The notes under the pieces: generated by a model
Seen by the model: the letters and a program-made list of their open reading frames with translations, nothing else
What the model was told of the DNA's origin: nothing
Databases searched by the model: none
In this document: positions 11,801-23,800 of the stretch, one piece after another
How positions within the stretch are numbered: position 1 is the first letter of the stretch
Layout of the letters: each line of letters opens with the position of its first letter
Program-made: the position numbers and the translations under genes
Assembly: GCF_000003605.2 (NCBI RefSeq)
Contig: NW_003120939.1
Span: 1,394-29,930, forward strand
Length of the DNA: 28,537 nucleotides
Direction of reading: 5' to 3'
DNA from: Saccoglossus kowalevskii
Taxonomy: Eukaryota; Hemichordata; Enteropneusta; Harrimaniidae

Positions 11801-14800
11801 TAATTATAGTACATTATTTTGATAGCGACTGGACACTTTATCTGTCAAGCACTACCACAATTCAACCCTGGTGTTCCTAAATATCTGATACAGAAATGCT
11901 TAAATGTTGAAATAAAACGTTACAACTTGGTAGACAGTCTATTATCACGGGGGGGGGGGGAATCTTCTCCGAGGGGTTCTCCACACGTGCCAGGGGGAAT
12001 CTCGTCTCTGTCTCTATATCTCGTCCCATTGAGGTACGGGATCGGGGAAGTCACTTAAATTTACAGTCAAATAAGACACACACAACGAAATACGTTCAAC
12101 TCTCGTCTTAGTCGATCAGTCGAGCACTCTATAAGACACAGCGCCCTGGGGAAAAATCCCCAAGACTATCGCAAGGCTGGCCCAAGACTAGCCCAAGACT
12201 GGACTGCCTCAAGGCTCACCCCAAGACTCTCCAGGACTGGACTGCGTCTCTCGTGGTGTACTTGCCAAGACCAACTAAAACAACTTTATTCATTTTCAAA
12301 ACATTAACCAATTACAATGCAGTAAAAAGACTTTAAGGCGTAACCTTCAATCATAAAGCCAATCACACTAAGTACTGAACACGTCATATCTGTTGATTAA
12401 TCGTTCACTTCATTAATAACTACGAATACTAACTGTCAGAAATAGTAGTCCGAATAGCGACGGTTATCTCGTAATTAGTTCCAAATCACTGAGTCGAGTT
12501 CCGTCCAGGACCTCGCCTGCCTAAACGATGACAGACATAACACAGCAATTCACTCGTAATCAACTAATTAAGTCGGACAACAGATACACAAAAACAATTT
12601 AATCATACTATCATCATCAGTTCTAGCATATTAAGCTAGTTGAGATTGTATACAACATATGTAGGGGAAGGAGAGCTATTGCCAAAAAGATTGATGATGG
12701 TAAACTCAATGTCATATTTGTTATCACATAGTTTAGTAGAAAGGCAAGCAAATTCAATGAAGACATCAAGATATGAAGAAGAATTTGATTCTATGATTTC
12801 ACATTAAGGTGGATATCACAGAAAATAATTAATGGAAATATTAATTAATGGAAATATATTAATGGACATATCATCAATATATCTTTTATTTTTTTACAAG
12901 TATCTAAAACATTCTGCCTCATACGAGTAAATAAATAAATCAGGAAGCAGGGGAGCACAATTTGTTTCCATTGCATTGCCAATGCTTTGTTGAAAGACAT
13001 GGTCCCAATATTCCACAAATATGTTATCAATGATATAATCACTTATGATGTTATCTTCTGTGTATCAATTTTATCGTTGACAAAATAGATATTAAAATAA
13101 TATTATTGACAGTGTAATCAACAGGGACAATAAGATATTTGTCATGGACACTTGTATGCTTTCAGATCAATGAATATAGATTAGGGTCTACTATGGAAGT
13201 ACACTATTTGGTCTGGCAATTCAAATACATAATTTCTAAAACACTCACATATTGATGAAGACCCAGTGGCTCCTTCATGTGTGCCAACAGGATATCAAAA
13301 TTATTTGACAAAGTAACACCATCAATTTGGGCCTATACCCATGACTATAACATATTTGAACCTGAACTACAACAGTAGATGCTGTTGGCGGGTGGCAATG
13401 ACTGTAGAAATAAAAGAAGCGCACTGCCAGAAATAGGTCGTCAATATATAATAAACGTTGGAATGCCATGTGAAAAACTTATCTGAAAAACTAACGTCTA
13501 TTCATTGTGTGGTATAAGTGGTATAAATCAAAATATTGAAAAATTTGAATGAACTATCAAATGTGGCTTCAACAGTTTTGATTTCCCACCCTATATACTA
13601 CTACTATACTACATGATAAATTAAAATTATGCTTCTGGCATTTTGTTATTAAAAACGGTTCTTGTAACTACAAATTAGTTGGATATGATTCTACCTATTT
13701 TTTTCAAGAACAAGACTGATGCAAAACTGTTCTACACTGACAATGGCATTAAGGTAGCGGGACTATTATTTGCATACTTGTTTTCATCTTCTAATTGTGA
13801 CTAAATGACTACAAATAGACCCGGGAAAGTATATATTTTTAGAATCGCCAGACTTCAAGCTTTTCACAAGTGTATTTTGCATGCCCGTATCTGAATTCTA
13901 CGACGCGTTACTCAATCAAAGGTGAAAAATTACTTTTTCTGTAAAAAAAAAATTACGCATTTATGCTGGCGATAAGAAGTATTTTTTTAACTTTTCCTAG
14001 TTGTTCAATAGTCTGGTAAATTGAATGTGTCTGGTTAGTTTTATTCAAGCAACGCGTTTTAAAAANNNNNNNNNNNNNNNNNNNNNNNNNNNNNNNNNNN
14101 NNNNNNNNNNNNNNNTTGATTTCCAACCCTATATACTACTATTATACTACATGATAAATTAAAATTATGCTTCTGGCATTTTGTTATTAAAAACGGTTCT
14201 TGTAACTACAAATTAGTTGGATATGATTCTACCTAGTTTTTTCAAGAACAAGACTGATGCAAAACTGTTCTACACTGACAATGGCATTAAGAGCATGCTA
14301 AAATTTCATCAAATGGGAACAATTTCTGTTCGTGCTGGTTGTTTCATTTCTCTTATTTCATATGAAGGTGAATGTATACAGTAATTAGTAAAAAAACTAA
14401 ATGTATTAAGATAACTTTTATTTCACATTCAGATTATATAGATAATGTACTTTCCATCAACAATCATAAATTTAGTGACTATATTTCCATTATATATTCA
14501 TGCATGTCTTGGACAAAAGAAACTTCCTTTTGCTTTTATGTCCCTGAGGGCAATCATAACTTGTATCCAGAATTATATCATGCATGTTGTTTGTGACATT
14601 AAGGATTTGAATTACGCAAGTCCATCCAGTCATTGTGAGTGCCCAGTCACTGCCTTCTATTTAAAGTTGTTTTGGGGGACAGTGTTGTATAATGGAGAGT
14701 ATGCCTACTTACAGTTAGTTACTCTTCTTAGCTTTGTGTGGAGCATAAGGCGCCGACAAATCTATTTCATTCCAGGTCTTCCCTGCTGCCTTCAGCTCCT

Positions 14801-17800
14801 CTTCCACAGTCCTTCTTCAGGTGCCTAGAAGCCTGTCCGATCACTTTTTCTCTTCCCGGGTGGTGCCCATCTCAATGCAGCGTGGGGGTGTCTGGTTCTG
14901 CCCATTCTTAGCACATGCCCCAGCCATCTCCAGCGTCTCGGCTTCATCTCAGCTGTGATGCTATTGATGCAAGTGCGCATGTAGACTTCTAAGTTGGCGA
15001 CATGCTGTTCCCAGCGGATCTTGAGGATGCGGTGAAGGCAGCGTCCTTCAAACCCCCTCAGCCTGCTTTCAATCTTCTTGTTGGATGGATCGGACGTTGG
15101 ACTTGTAAATCTTCAGCTTGGTCCTGGTCTGGTGGGTCTTGGACTTCCAAACATTCTGAAGTATGTTGAAAGCCTGTGCTACCAGTCCAATTCTAGTGGA
15201 GATTTCTTTCTCAATGTTGCTGTCGGCAGAAATATAGCTGGCCAGGTACTTGAAGTCTACTTACAGTGGCCAGGTGAATCTTGTCAAGCTGTGAATTCAG
15301 ATCTCTTGCTTTATGAATATATATTTGTGTATGTGCCTGTAATTCTGACTACTATTCTTGACTAAGTGTCATCACTACCTGTGGATAGATTGGTCCCAAC
15401 GGTGAGTGAACTGAGTGGGTAGATCTCACCATGATTTTACTCGTGTTTGTATTGTGTGAAGATTTATATTTTGTAGGTATGTGACAGATTTTCAGTGCAT
15501 CCACTACATTCTGACTATACAGATACACTGTGTTTTAATATATTTTGCTTACAGTAATGATTCACTGTGTGGTAAAATCTAATGTTTCAAGTTTATATGT
15601 TTATATATACGACTATAATGTTGATTATATATGTGCTCTGAATTTGACTCTAAATGCCAGCTATCTACCAGACTATCTGACAGGAGAGACGACTTTAATT
15701 TAATCATTAATTTCCCACACCTTTAGAGCAATATACCACCCTCTCTTACCTCATTCGCTAAGCCTGGTCCTGTAGTACATATGCAGACTTTTAAAAAAAG
15801 ACATGTTCCCTATCATCCTAACATTAAACCAGGATTTGTAGAGAACGACTAGTTCTATTCAAAAGAAAGTGGTTTTTTGGACACATTCAGTGCGCATTGT
15901 GGTTAAATACAATAATAGTATTACACAGATGATATCATATGGCATTGAAGTCTGATGTCTTATGCAAGCCTCAGGTTAAAAACATAAACCTTTTTATTAC
16001 TGTGGAGCTGGATGTGCTTGTTCTTCTCAAAATACTTGATTACCCTGTGTTTACCATGGGGTACATTTATCTTTCCCTTACTGATTTGACCATGTTATGT
16101 CATGTGTATTGTAATGCTGTGTAAAAAAACTAAGATTGTATTGCATTGAATTGGAATAAGTCAATAAGCATCAATTAAATCCAGCATCTCTATAAAAAAA
16201 TTGTTTAGCCTTGAATGAATCTAATGTGACGATCCAAAAGAGACAGAATGTGAACAGGTCTAAGGCCACCTGAAGTCTTGGCTATGAGACATAGGTAGAA
16301 TAGGGTAGAAATCAGGTCTGTACCCAGTGTATTGGATCATTGCACCCTTTTTGTAGAAGCGTTACAATCTCTGTCAGAATTAACGATTACTGGCAACGAT
16401 TACTGTGTGGAGAAGTGGATACCACTGAGCAAACCTGTCTATGACTCACCCTATTCATTGCCCTACACATGGAAATAGGCGTTGACCAACAGGGGTGTGA
16501 GGGGTGGGGAAGCAGTCAGATGTGTTTGTGGAATTGAGGTCTTGCCTTTCATGAGAGATGTCCAATGTATGTTGTAGATTAGAAGTTTTTAGTTCGCCAC
16601 AGACAACTGTTTCTGTGTTTTATAACCACATAACTGTATTGTGATTTAGCACTCTCAGGGAAATGGTAAAGAGTTTACTACCCCCCCCCCCTGAACAATG
16701 CTGGTGGTGGGATGACATAATCAACTGTTCTAGAATAAAGGTTGATGCTGAGATCTGTTCTCAAATATAATGTGGGCTCTTCAGGATTAATTAATATGAT
16801 TTTTTTATCATTTGAATGTGGTCACGTGTACTGATTTGACACAACTGCATTGACATGAACTTGATGATCTATCTCCATCATTAATATTCAATTTTCCAGA
16901 TTCACGTGACTTACCATCTAAATGGTTGGGATTGCCTTTACCCTTAACAAACGGGCCCTCGATGTATTCTTGGAAATTTGTCTGTTCTGTTTTCTTTCAA
17001 ATAGTGAATAGTCGGCCAAGTTAAAGTTTGTACAGTACAAGACAGGTGAACTAGACGTTTTATACGGGAGAGATTACAGATTAATTTGGTTTATTTATAG
17101 AGAAAGTTGAATGTGCTGCATGCCTACCAGAGAATGCTATGGTCGTATGATGGATTTAATTAGCAGTGTGCATCAAATATACGTAGCTTTGTATGTACAT
17201 TAAAGGGCGGCAGTCGTCACGCCGCGTCCTGTTCGATATTGGACTCATAGCGACGCATACAACGCGTGTAAAATACAATGTTTATTTACATGAAATTCGA
17301 ACACGCGCTGCGCGACGACCACCGCGCTTTAAGTTTGTCAAAACGAATCTCCCGCATGTGATCTTGATACAACGCTTTTTCGACCAAATACCACCATTAT
17401 TGTTTCACGTCGAATAGTTCTTGTGTTGAATGTTGCCGTTGAAACCAATGCCGAAGTTGAACGTAGTTTTTGTTGTAATGTCACAGGAAGCACAGAAACT
17501 AATACCCCTACCCCACCCCATACAAGACTAGACGTACAGTTTATTACTGTTCCCGAACTCCCGGTGTCTAGATATGCAACCTTTACATAAGGCAAATTTT
17601 TAGCAGAGTTCTTTGTCTGTGTTCAGAACTTTCTGAGCAACGACAAATGTTGCAGACTGAATGAAGTCGCGATTTGAAACGTTGGCTGACCGAGGTGAAA
17701 CATTCATGCTAAGTTTGGCCATATATTTTATCACTTCCGGCTTCCTTGATGCTTTCACAGTTTTCCTCTTTAGAATTCTCCACTGAAATACATATTTCGA

Positions 17801-20800
17801 GTCGTGCACTATCCGAATGAAGCAGAATATCCGTACACTATACACTACTAGTAAACGGTCTGCAGTGTGAGGATTTTGCGCAAAAATCATGAACGCCAAT
17901 GAATCATGGTTCTTTGCTCAGCGCATCCAACTTATCTTAATTTAACTGGGTTCGAAAGTCAATACCTGAGTGACGCTGGTGGTAAGTCGACTGACTTCAG
18001 ATGGCACTGTGGCGGGCATGCAAGCTTGACCATATGTATGGGCGTGATGCAGACGAGGTGACAAATAGACTCAATGCCACTGCGATGGTGCGTGGCGACT
18101 GTGACGCCGTGTGACGACTGAGACGCTGTATCAACTCTGACTGTGGCGCTTTAAAGGGTGGTGGTCGTCGCGCCGCGCATGTCCGACATTTGTGCTGATA
18201 AACATTGATTTTCCCACAATGCAATGCGCTCTTCTAATGGAAATTACAAGTACGAGTTTCGACTTGGGTTCGACGTGCACTGATTACCGTCGATGACTCG
18301 ATACCTTCCAATCACCAAAGAAATTTAGCTAGTTAAAGCTTGGTAAAGTCTTGTACTCCTTGGTCTGAGCAACCGTCAAAGTCACCATTTTTGTTCATAT
18401 GAGACCCATATCTCGCACATACATGGCGCGACGACCACCGTCCTTTAATAACATTTTCCCAATCTCTCTTTTGCAAGTTTGAGTTCTGGAAAGAGCCCAG
18501 GAAGGAGAACCAGCCGATCGATATCATGGTGTCACCTGATGCATCCAGTCACCTCACACAATTCCTAAAAGTTGCTGAAATTAAACACGACATTGTCATA
18601 ACAGACATACAAGCTCTCATTGATACTCAGAGAAAAAAGAGAAGCCAACAAGAAGACGTAGAAGATGTGGAAGAACAAGAAGATGGAGGGGTGAACATAG
18701 AGGGAGACCAACAAGTACCCTCAAAGCAAAGTTTCAATATGAAAAGTATCACACTTTCGAAGAGGTAAGCCACTCATTTATTTAATATAATTAAATATCT
18801 ACATATAATTAAAATATCTACTAAATGTATGTCGACATTCTATTTTGGGGCTTCAATGTCCAGTATACTGAATTATATCATTCAAGGTTATTCAGTTGAA
18901 CGATTGATCTTGGTTTTGTGAACATAAAAATAAAAACATATTTTAAATGTCAAAGAAAATTGATGATAGGTTTTAATGCTGGTGAACTAGCGCAATGGGT
19001 ACGTCGTGTATTTGTAGTGTTTTTAAGTGGCGGTGGCACAGGAGGGGGTGGGAAAATGTTGGGGCGTCGCCCCTCCAAAATCAAGCTGAAACCCTTTATG
19101 TCAGCAACATTTGCCTCTCAACATGCAGGAAATAGCGTTTCAGAGGGTCTAAATTTTTAAGGGGTGCATGCGTCCCGCAAGGCCGCGCCTTGTGCGCAAG
19201 GGTTGGTGCGCAGCTCCCGCCCCGTCATGCAAAATTTCGTGCCACCGCCTCTGTATTTATGCTGCAAATTTAAAGCAACTATTCACACGACGACTCGATC
19301 CTTGTTTTATGACGTGAAATTAGAAATCTGTGAAATGTATCGATATGCAACTCCAACTATAAGTCATATGAATGGAATATACACCAATGAATGAATTTGT
19401 TTAAGTATTCACTGTTCGTGCGTACACATAATGTGAGTATGTTGTCGAGATACAGCGAGCAAGAGAATCTAAATTTAGAAGGAGGAAACCGCCCAACTAA
19501 ACCGTTACTCATAAACTCGTATCCCATAGTGCAATGTGGTAATGATGTCATTGTTAATGCGCGATCTCCCCTAGACCAACAAGTTGAACACATGCATGTG
19601 ATGTAACAGTACATGCATGACTGGTTCCATTGCAAGCATAGATATCCGTACGCGTTATCGCTGATAATATGTATAAATGTACGGTCACCATGGTGTTATT
19701 ATGTCTCTGAGCACCGATCAATCAGTAATCAATGACATTATTTGACGTCCGATGTACACCTAACCAGCCAACAAAGTCAATTATATATTAAGGTATAACT
19801 AAGGTTTATCAAATCTCATAAATTTATTTTCATATTGATTTGATTCTTATTCGACGTGTTTTTGACTCCATTAGGCGGTCAAAAATTACTAACCAGTTAA
19901 ATTGAATTTAAATTGAGTGATATAAAATGATTACTAATATTTTTTGTCAAATTGATTATTCCATAATCCAATGCGCATCTTGCACGATGTGCGTATTTTA
20001 TAACAGATCCTGGATTGGATATTTGAGTTAGATCAACAATACGAAGATTTGGTTGAAGTAATACATATAGCGACGTCATACGAAAACAGACGTATTTATG
20101 GTCTGAAGGTAAACACACTCATTTTTTTTTTCAAATTTCTAGCAGCTGCGTTTATCACATTTATTTATCTAATCCCGTGCTATGTCAGTGCTGGACCAGA
20201 GGTGTGTACGTGAACTGTAACAGTAGAAGCGGCGGCACGACATTTTGAGGGGGGCGAGATCTGCTCATCATCTCTCGCGCGCCGTAGACGGTCGCGGTGA
20301 CGCCTTCACTGAACAGATATGACGATAGAAATTGCACGGAGAAGTTCCAGAAGTTCAAATAGTGCAAACAACATTTTACAATAATGACAAGGTGGTAAAA
20401 CTACAATATTAGGAGGGGTATACAAACGCATGTATTTGTGTGAGTACAGGAAGTAAAAAAATAAACGTATTACTCGGCCACTCAGAATAGGTGGGCTGTG
20501 TTTTTTTTCGTGTTTTTTTTTTTCGCGCATTTGTTTTTCTTTGCCCTAAGAGGGTCTATGCTTTGCCGTAGGTTTGTGGATTATCTGACTTGTTATTGTG
20601 GATTATCTGACTTGTTATTCTATTGATAACTATTATTGTGTGAAGCAAAATACTAGCTACGTTATCACACGTCTATAAAAAACGCCGGTGTTAAACACCG
20701 TTTTTTTTGTGTGTTTGCAAATATTAGATAATCTGCTGAATTCTCTGCTCGCGTTCTCACTTGGTAAAAACACCGGTGTTTGAGGATTGAATGCTGGCCT

Positions 20801-23800
20801 TCTACCTAATATTTTGTGTAGTTCATCCCAAAATCGCATAATTTTCGGATCTCTCCCGCTTCTGTTGTTGTGCTCAGCCACTTCTCTGTACTTTATACGA
20901 AAAGTTTTGATCTTCCGTTGACATTGTAATGACGTCCTGTCTAACTCCTTTTCAGCCGCTTTTTCTGCAATAACAGCATATACTCTAGCATCCCCAGACG
21001 TTCCGTCCATCATTCTTTGAATATTCGATTTTCTCCATACAGATATCAGTAATCTCGTTTCTTCGTCTTACCAGTTCGACATTCCACCTGTAACCTCTGA
21101 CGCCATCTTTCGTAATGACAAGCATAAATAAGTCGGCGATAGAGGGCGTTTGGCCGTCGTATTGTGCAAGAGCCGATGTGACAACGGCGTTTATAGTGGT
21201 CCACCTCTTTTACGACGGTGTCAAAAACGCCGACGCCCCAACGGCGTATTCTATTCATACACACATTTTAACAACGTTCTCAAAAAAAGGCGTAGTGACA
21301 ACGGCTTATTTCGTCTAGTGAGAACACCGATAAATTTAACCATCTAAAAGTGAGCTATAAAGAAACGAGTTATATTTAGAACTGCGAAAGTTCTTGATTG
21401 CGTTATCAGCCGACATCGTGAATGAGTGGATACGACACTATTGGGTTTTGATTGTTTTCATCTTTTCACACACGACTATCATTCTTTCTGATACAGGTGG
21501 CCAGCACATTGATTTTTCTCAGATTTAGAATTATAAAAATGATACTATTTTTCCAAATCCGTTTATGGTATATCGACTGTTACATTTGAAAGACATCGCT
21601 CAAACGGCTTGACTTGACTTGACTTCAAACAGTAAAAAATTCAAAACACACCGACATTTTAAAAATCACTACATAACTACGTATTACTATCGCTATTATC
21701 GAACACCAAAAGTTTACGTGACTAATTGTATTACACCTAAATATGTATGCGTCGTTTCTCTAGATATCTGGTGCAAGAAAAGACGAAGATAAACCGTCCA
21801 TTTATATGCAAGGTGGCTTTCACGCCCGAGAATGGATAGCACCAGCAACCGTATTAGTCATGGTCAATCAGGTAAAGTAGTTATTTACGCCATTTATAGA
21901 CGATACACCTAGCCAATAGCACCAGTGTTGGTGGACGTCTAGTACAATACGCTAATGCCTTAGATACATCATGAATACATTTATAGTGTTTAAAGCGGGA
22001 GGGGCGTCACCTGCGCACGCGCGGGAATTGAGCCCAAACGACGATAACAACGCACGCTAAAACCGCAAAGGCTCATGGTTAGACGCGTGTTTGTAAACAA
22101 TGACACGCTATGTCTATCTGACGCATGCGCAGGTGACGATTCCCTCGCTTTAAATTCTAATGAACCATACAGTAACATAAGACACTTGGGAGGAAAATGA
22201 ATGTGAACTGTTTATTTAAACGTATTCGTGTGAAACCATGTTAAATAAAGATTCTGGATGGGTGAATTTAAACAGCTGTTGCCACGGCCCGTATAGACAC
22301 CGTTGGAATACTCCTTTTATGTCGTTGTTATGGTTTCTAGCTACTATCTAATTATGGAAGCGATGAAGCAATCACGGTACTTATCGACAACATAGATTGG
22401 TACGTTCTTCCGCTGGCTAACGTAGATGGTTATGTCTACACCTGGACCGAGGTGAGTATCACGTAACACTCTTTTAATATTTCACAAATAATAAGTGAAG
22501 TTATTTCAATTTCACAATTTATACTAAACAAGTCACTTTTGATGTCATAGTCCCGTTAGAATTAGGGGGAAAAGTTATTCATGCCAAAAATGAAGTAATA
22601 TGGACCAAAAGCATAGTTAGTAATTAAAAGTGAATAATTGGCTAGTTTAGTTTCAACAGAAATTAGATTTAATATAATACGACTCTTTCAAAATCGAAAT
22701 ATATGGTTAGAAATTAAACAGTATATGCTCTTCGTGCATTTTTTGTATCCAAACTGAATTTAATTTATTCAGGCTAATGTACAGAGATATAATAGTTTGG
22801 TCAAAAAGCAAGATTTTAGGCAGTCAACCATCTTTGATCGGATTGTGACACTAATTGTCATGGACATGTATCCTAACATGTATAATTTGAAAAGAAAAAA
22901 ACAGGTCAGCGATACATTTCGAAAAAAAAGGTTGCTGTGAGTTGCTCATTTTAGACTCAAACACGAAACGAATCATCATCATCTCAACATGTATAATGTG
23001 TGTATCGAGTTTGAACAAAAACCAACAAATCCTTTCCAAGATACCAAAAATAAAGAAGGATGCCAGTCGACCATCTTTGATCATATTGTGGAACAAACTG
23101 ACAAGAACATGTACTCTTTTATGTGTGATGCATGTACCAAAAATGTACCAACAGCCTCGGGGATATAGTTGTATGAACAAAAATCAAGATGGCTGCTAGT
23201 CGGCCATCTTTGATCCAATTATAAAACAAACTGACATGGACATGTATTCAAATTTGTATGAAATATGTGCCAAATATAAATGCGAATGGTCACTAAGCCT
23301 TCGAGATATAGTAGTATGGTAAAAAAGCAAGATGGCAGCCAGCCAGACAATTTTGATCTGAATGTGAAACAAATAAAACAAATCACGGACATGTAATCAA
23401 AAATGTACAACGTATAACAAATTTGACGGAAAATGACAAACAAATGCCCATGATAAAACATTTCCAAAAAACAAGATGGCTGCCAGTCGGTCATCTTGAA
23501 TCTGGTCGTGAAAACAACAGACAAGTATAATGTATGTACCAAATTTAGACAAAAACTGACAAAGCATGCATAAGATACTACATTTAAAAAAATGGCTGCC
23601 AGTCAGCCGTATTGGATTAAGTCGGTAAACCACAGTATGTGCATATGTCCCAGATGAAGTACTAGGCAAAAGCAAAGAATGAACAGTTTTGGTCCACAGG
23701 GTTCTGAAAGTTTGTTGTCGTGAAGTCAAATAGAATACATCAACACTGTTTGCAAGATGATCACAAATAAAACTAGCGACGCCATGATCGGCGCCCATCA

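Noticed and set aside
17600-17899. 99-codon minus-strand frame between the two family B elements
   Set aside because: No recognisable domain. Basic residues alone do not make a case.
19391-19432. Candidate for the missing catalytic-domain microexon (ends at a strong GTGAGT donor)
   Set aside because: Its length is a multiple of three, so phase does not fit, and its residues lack the YH-x(3)-E motif.
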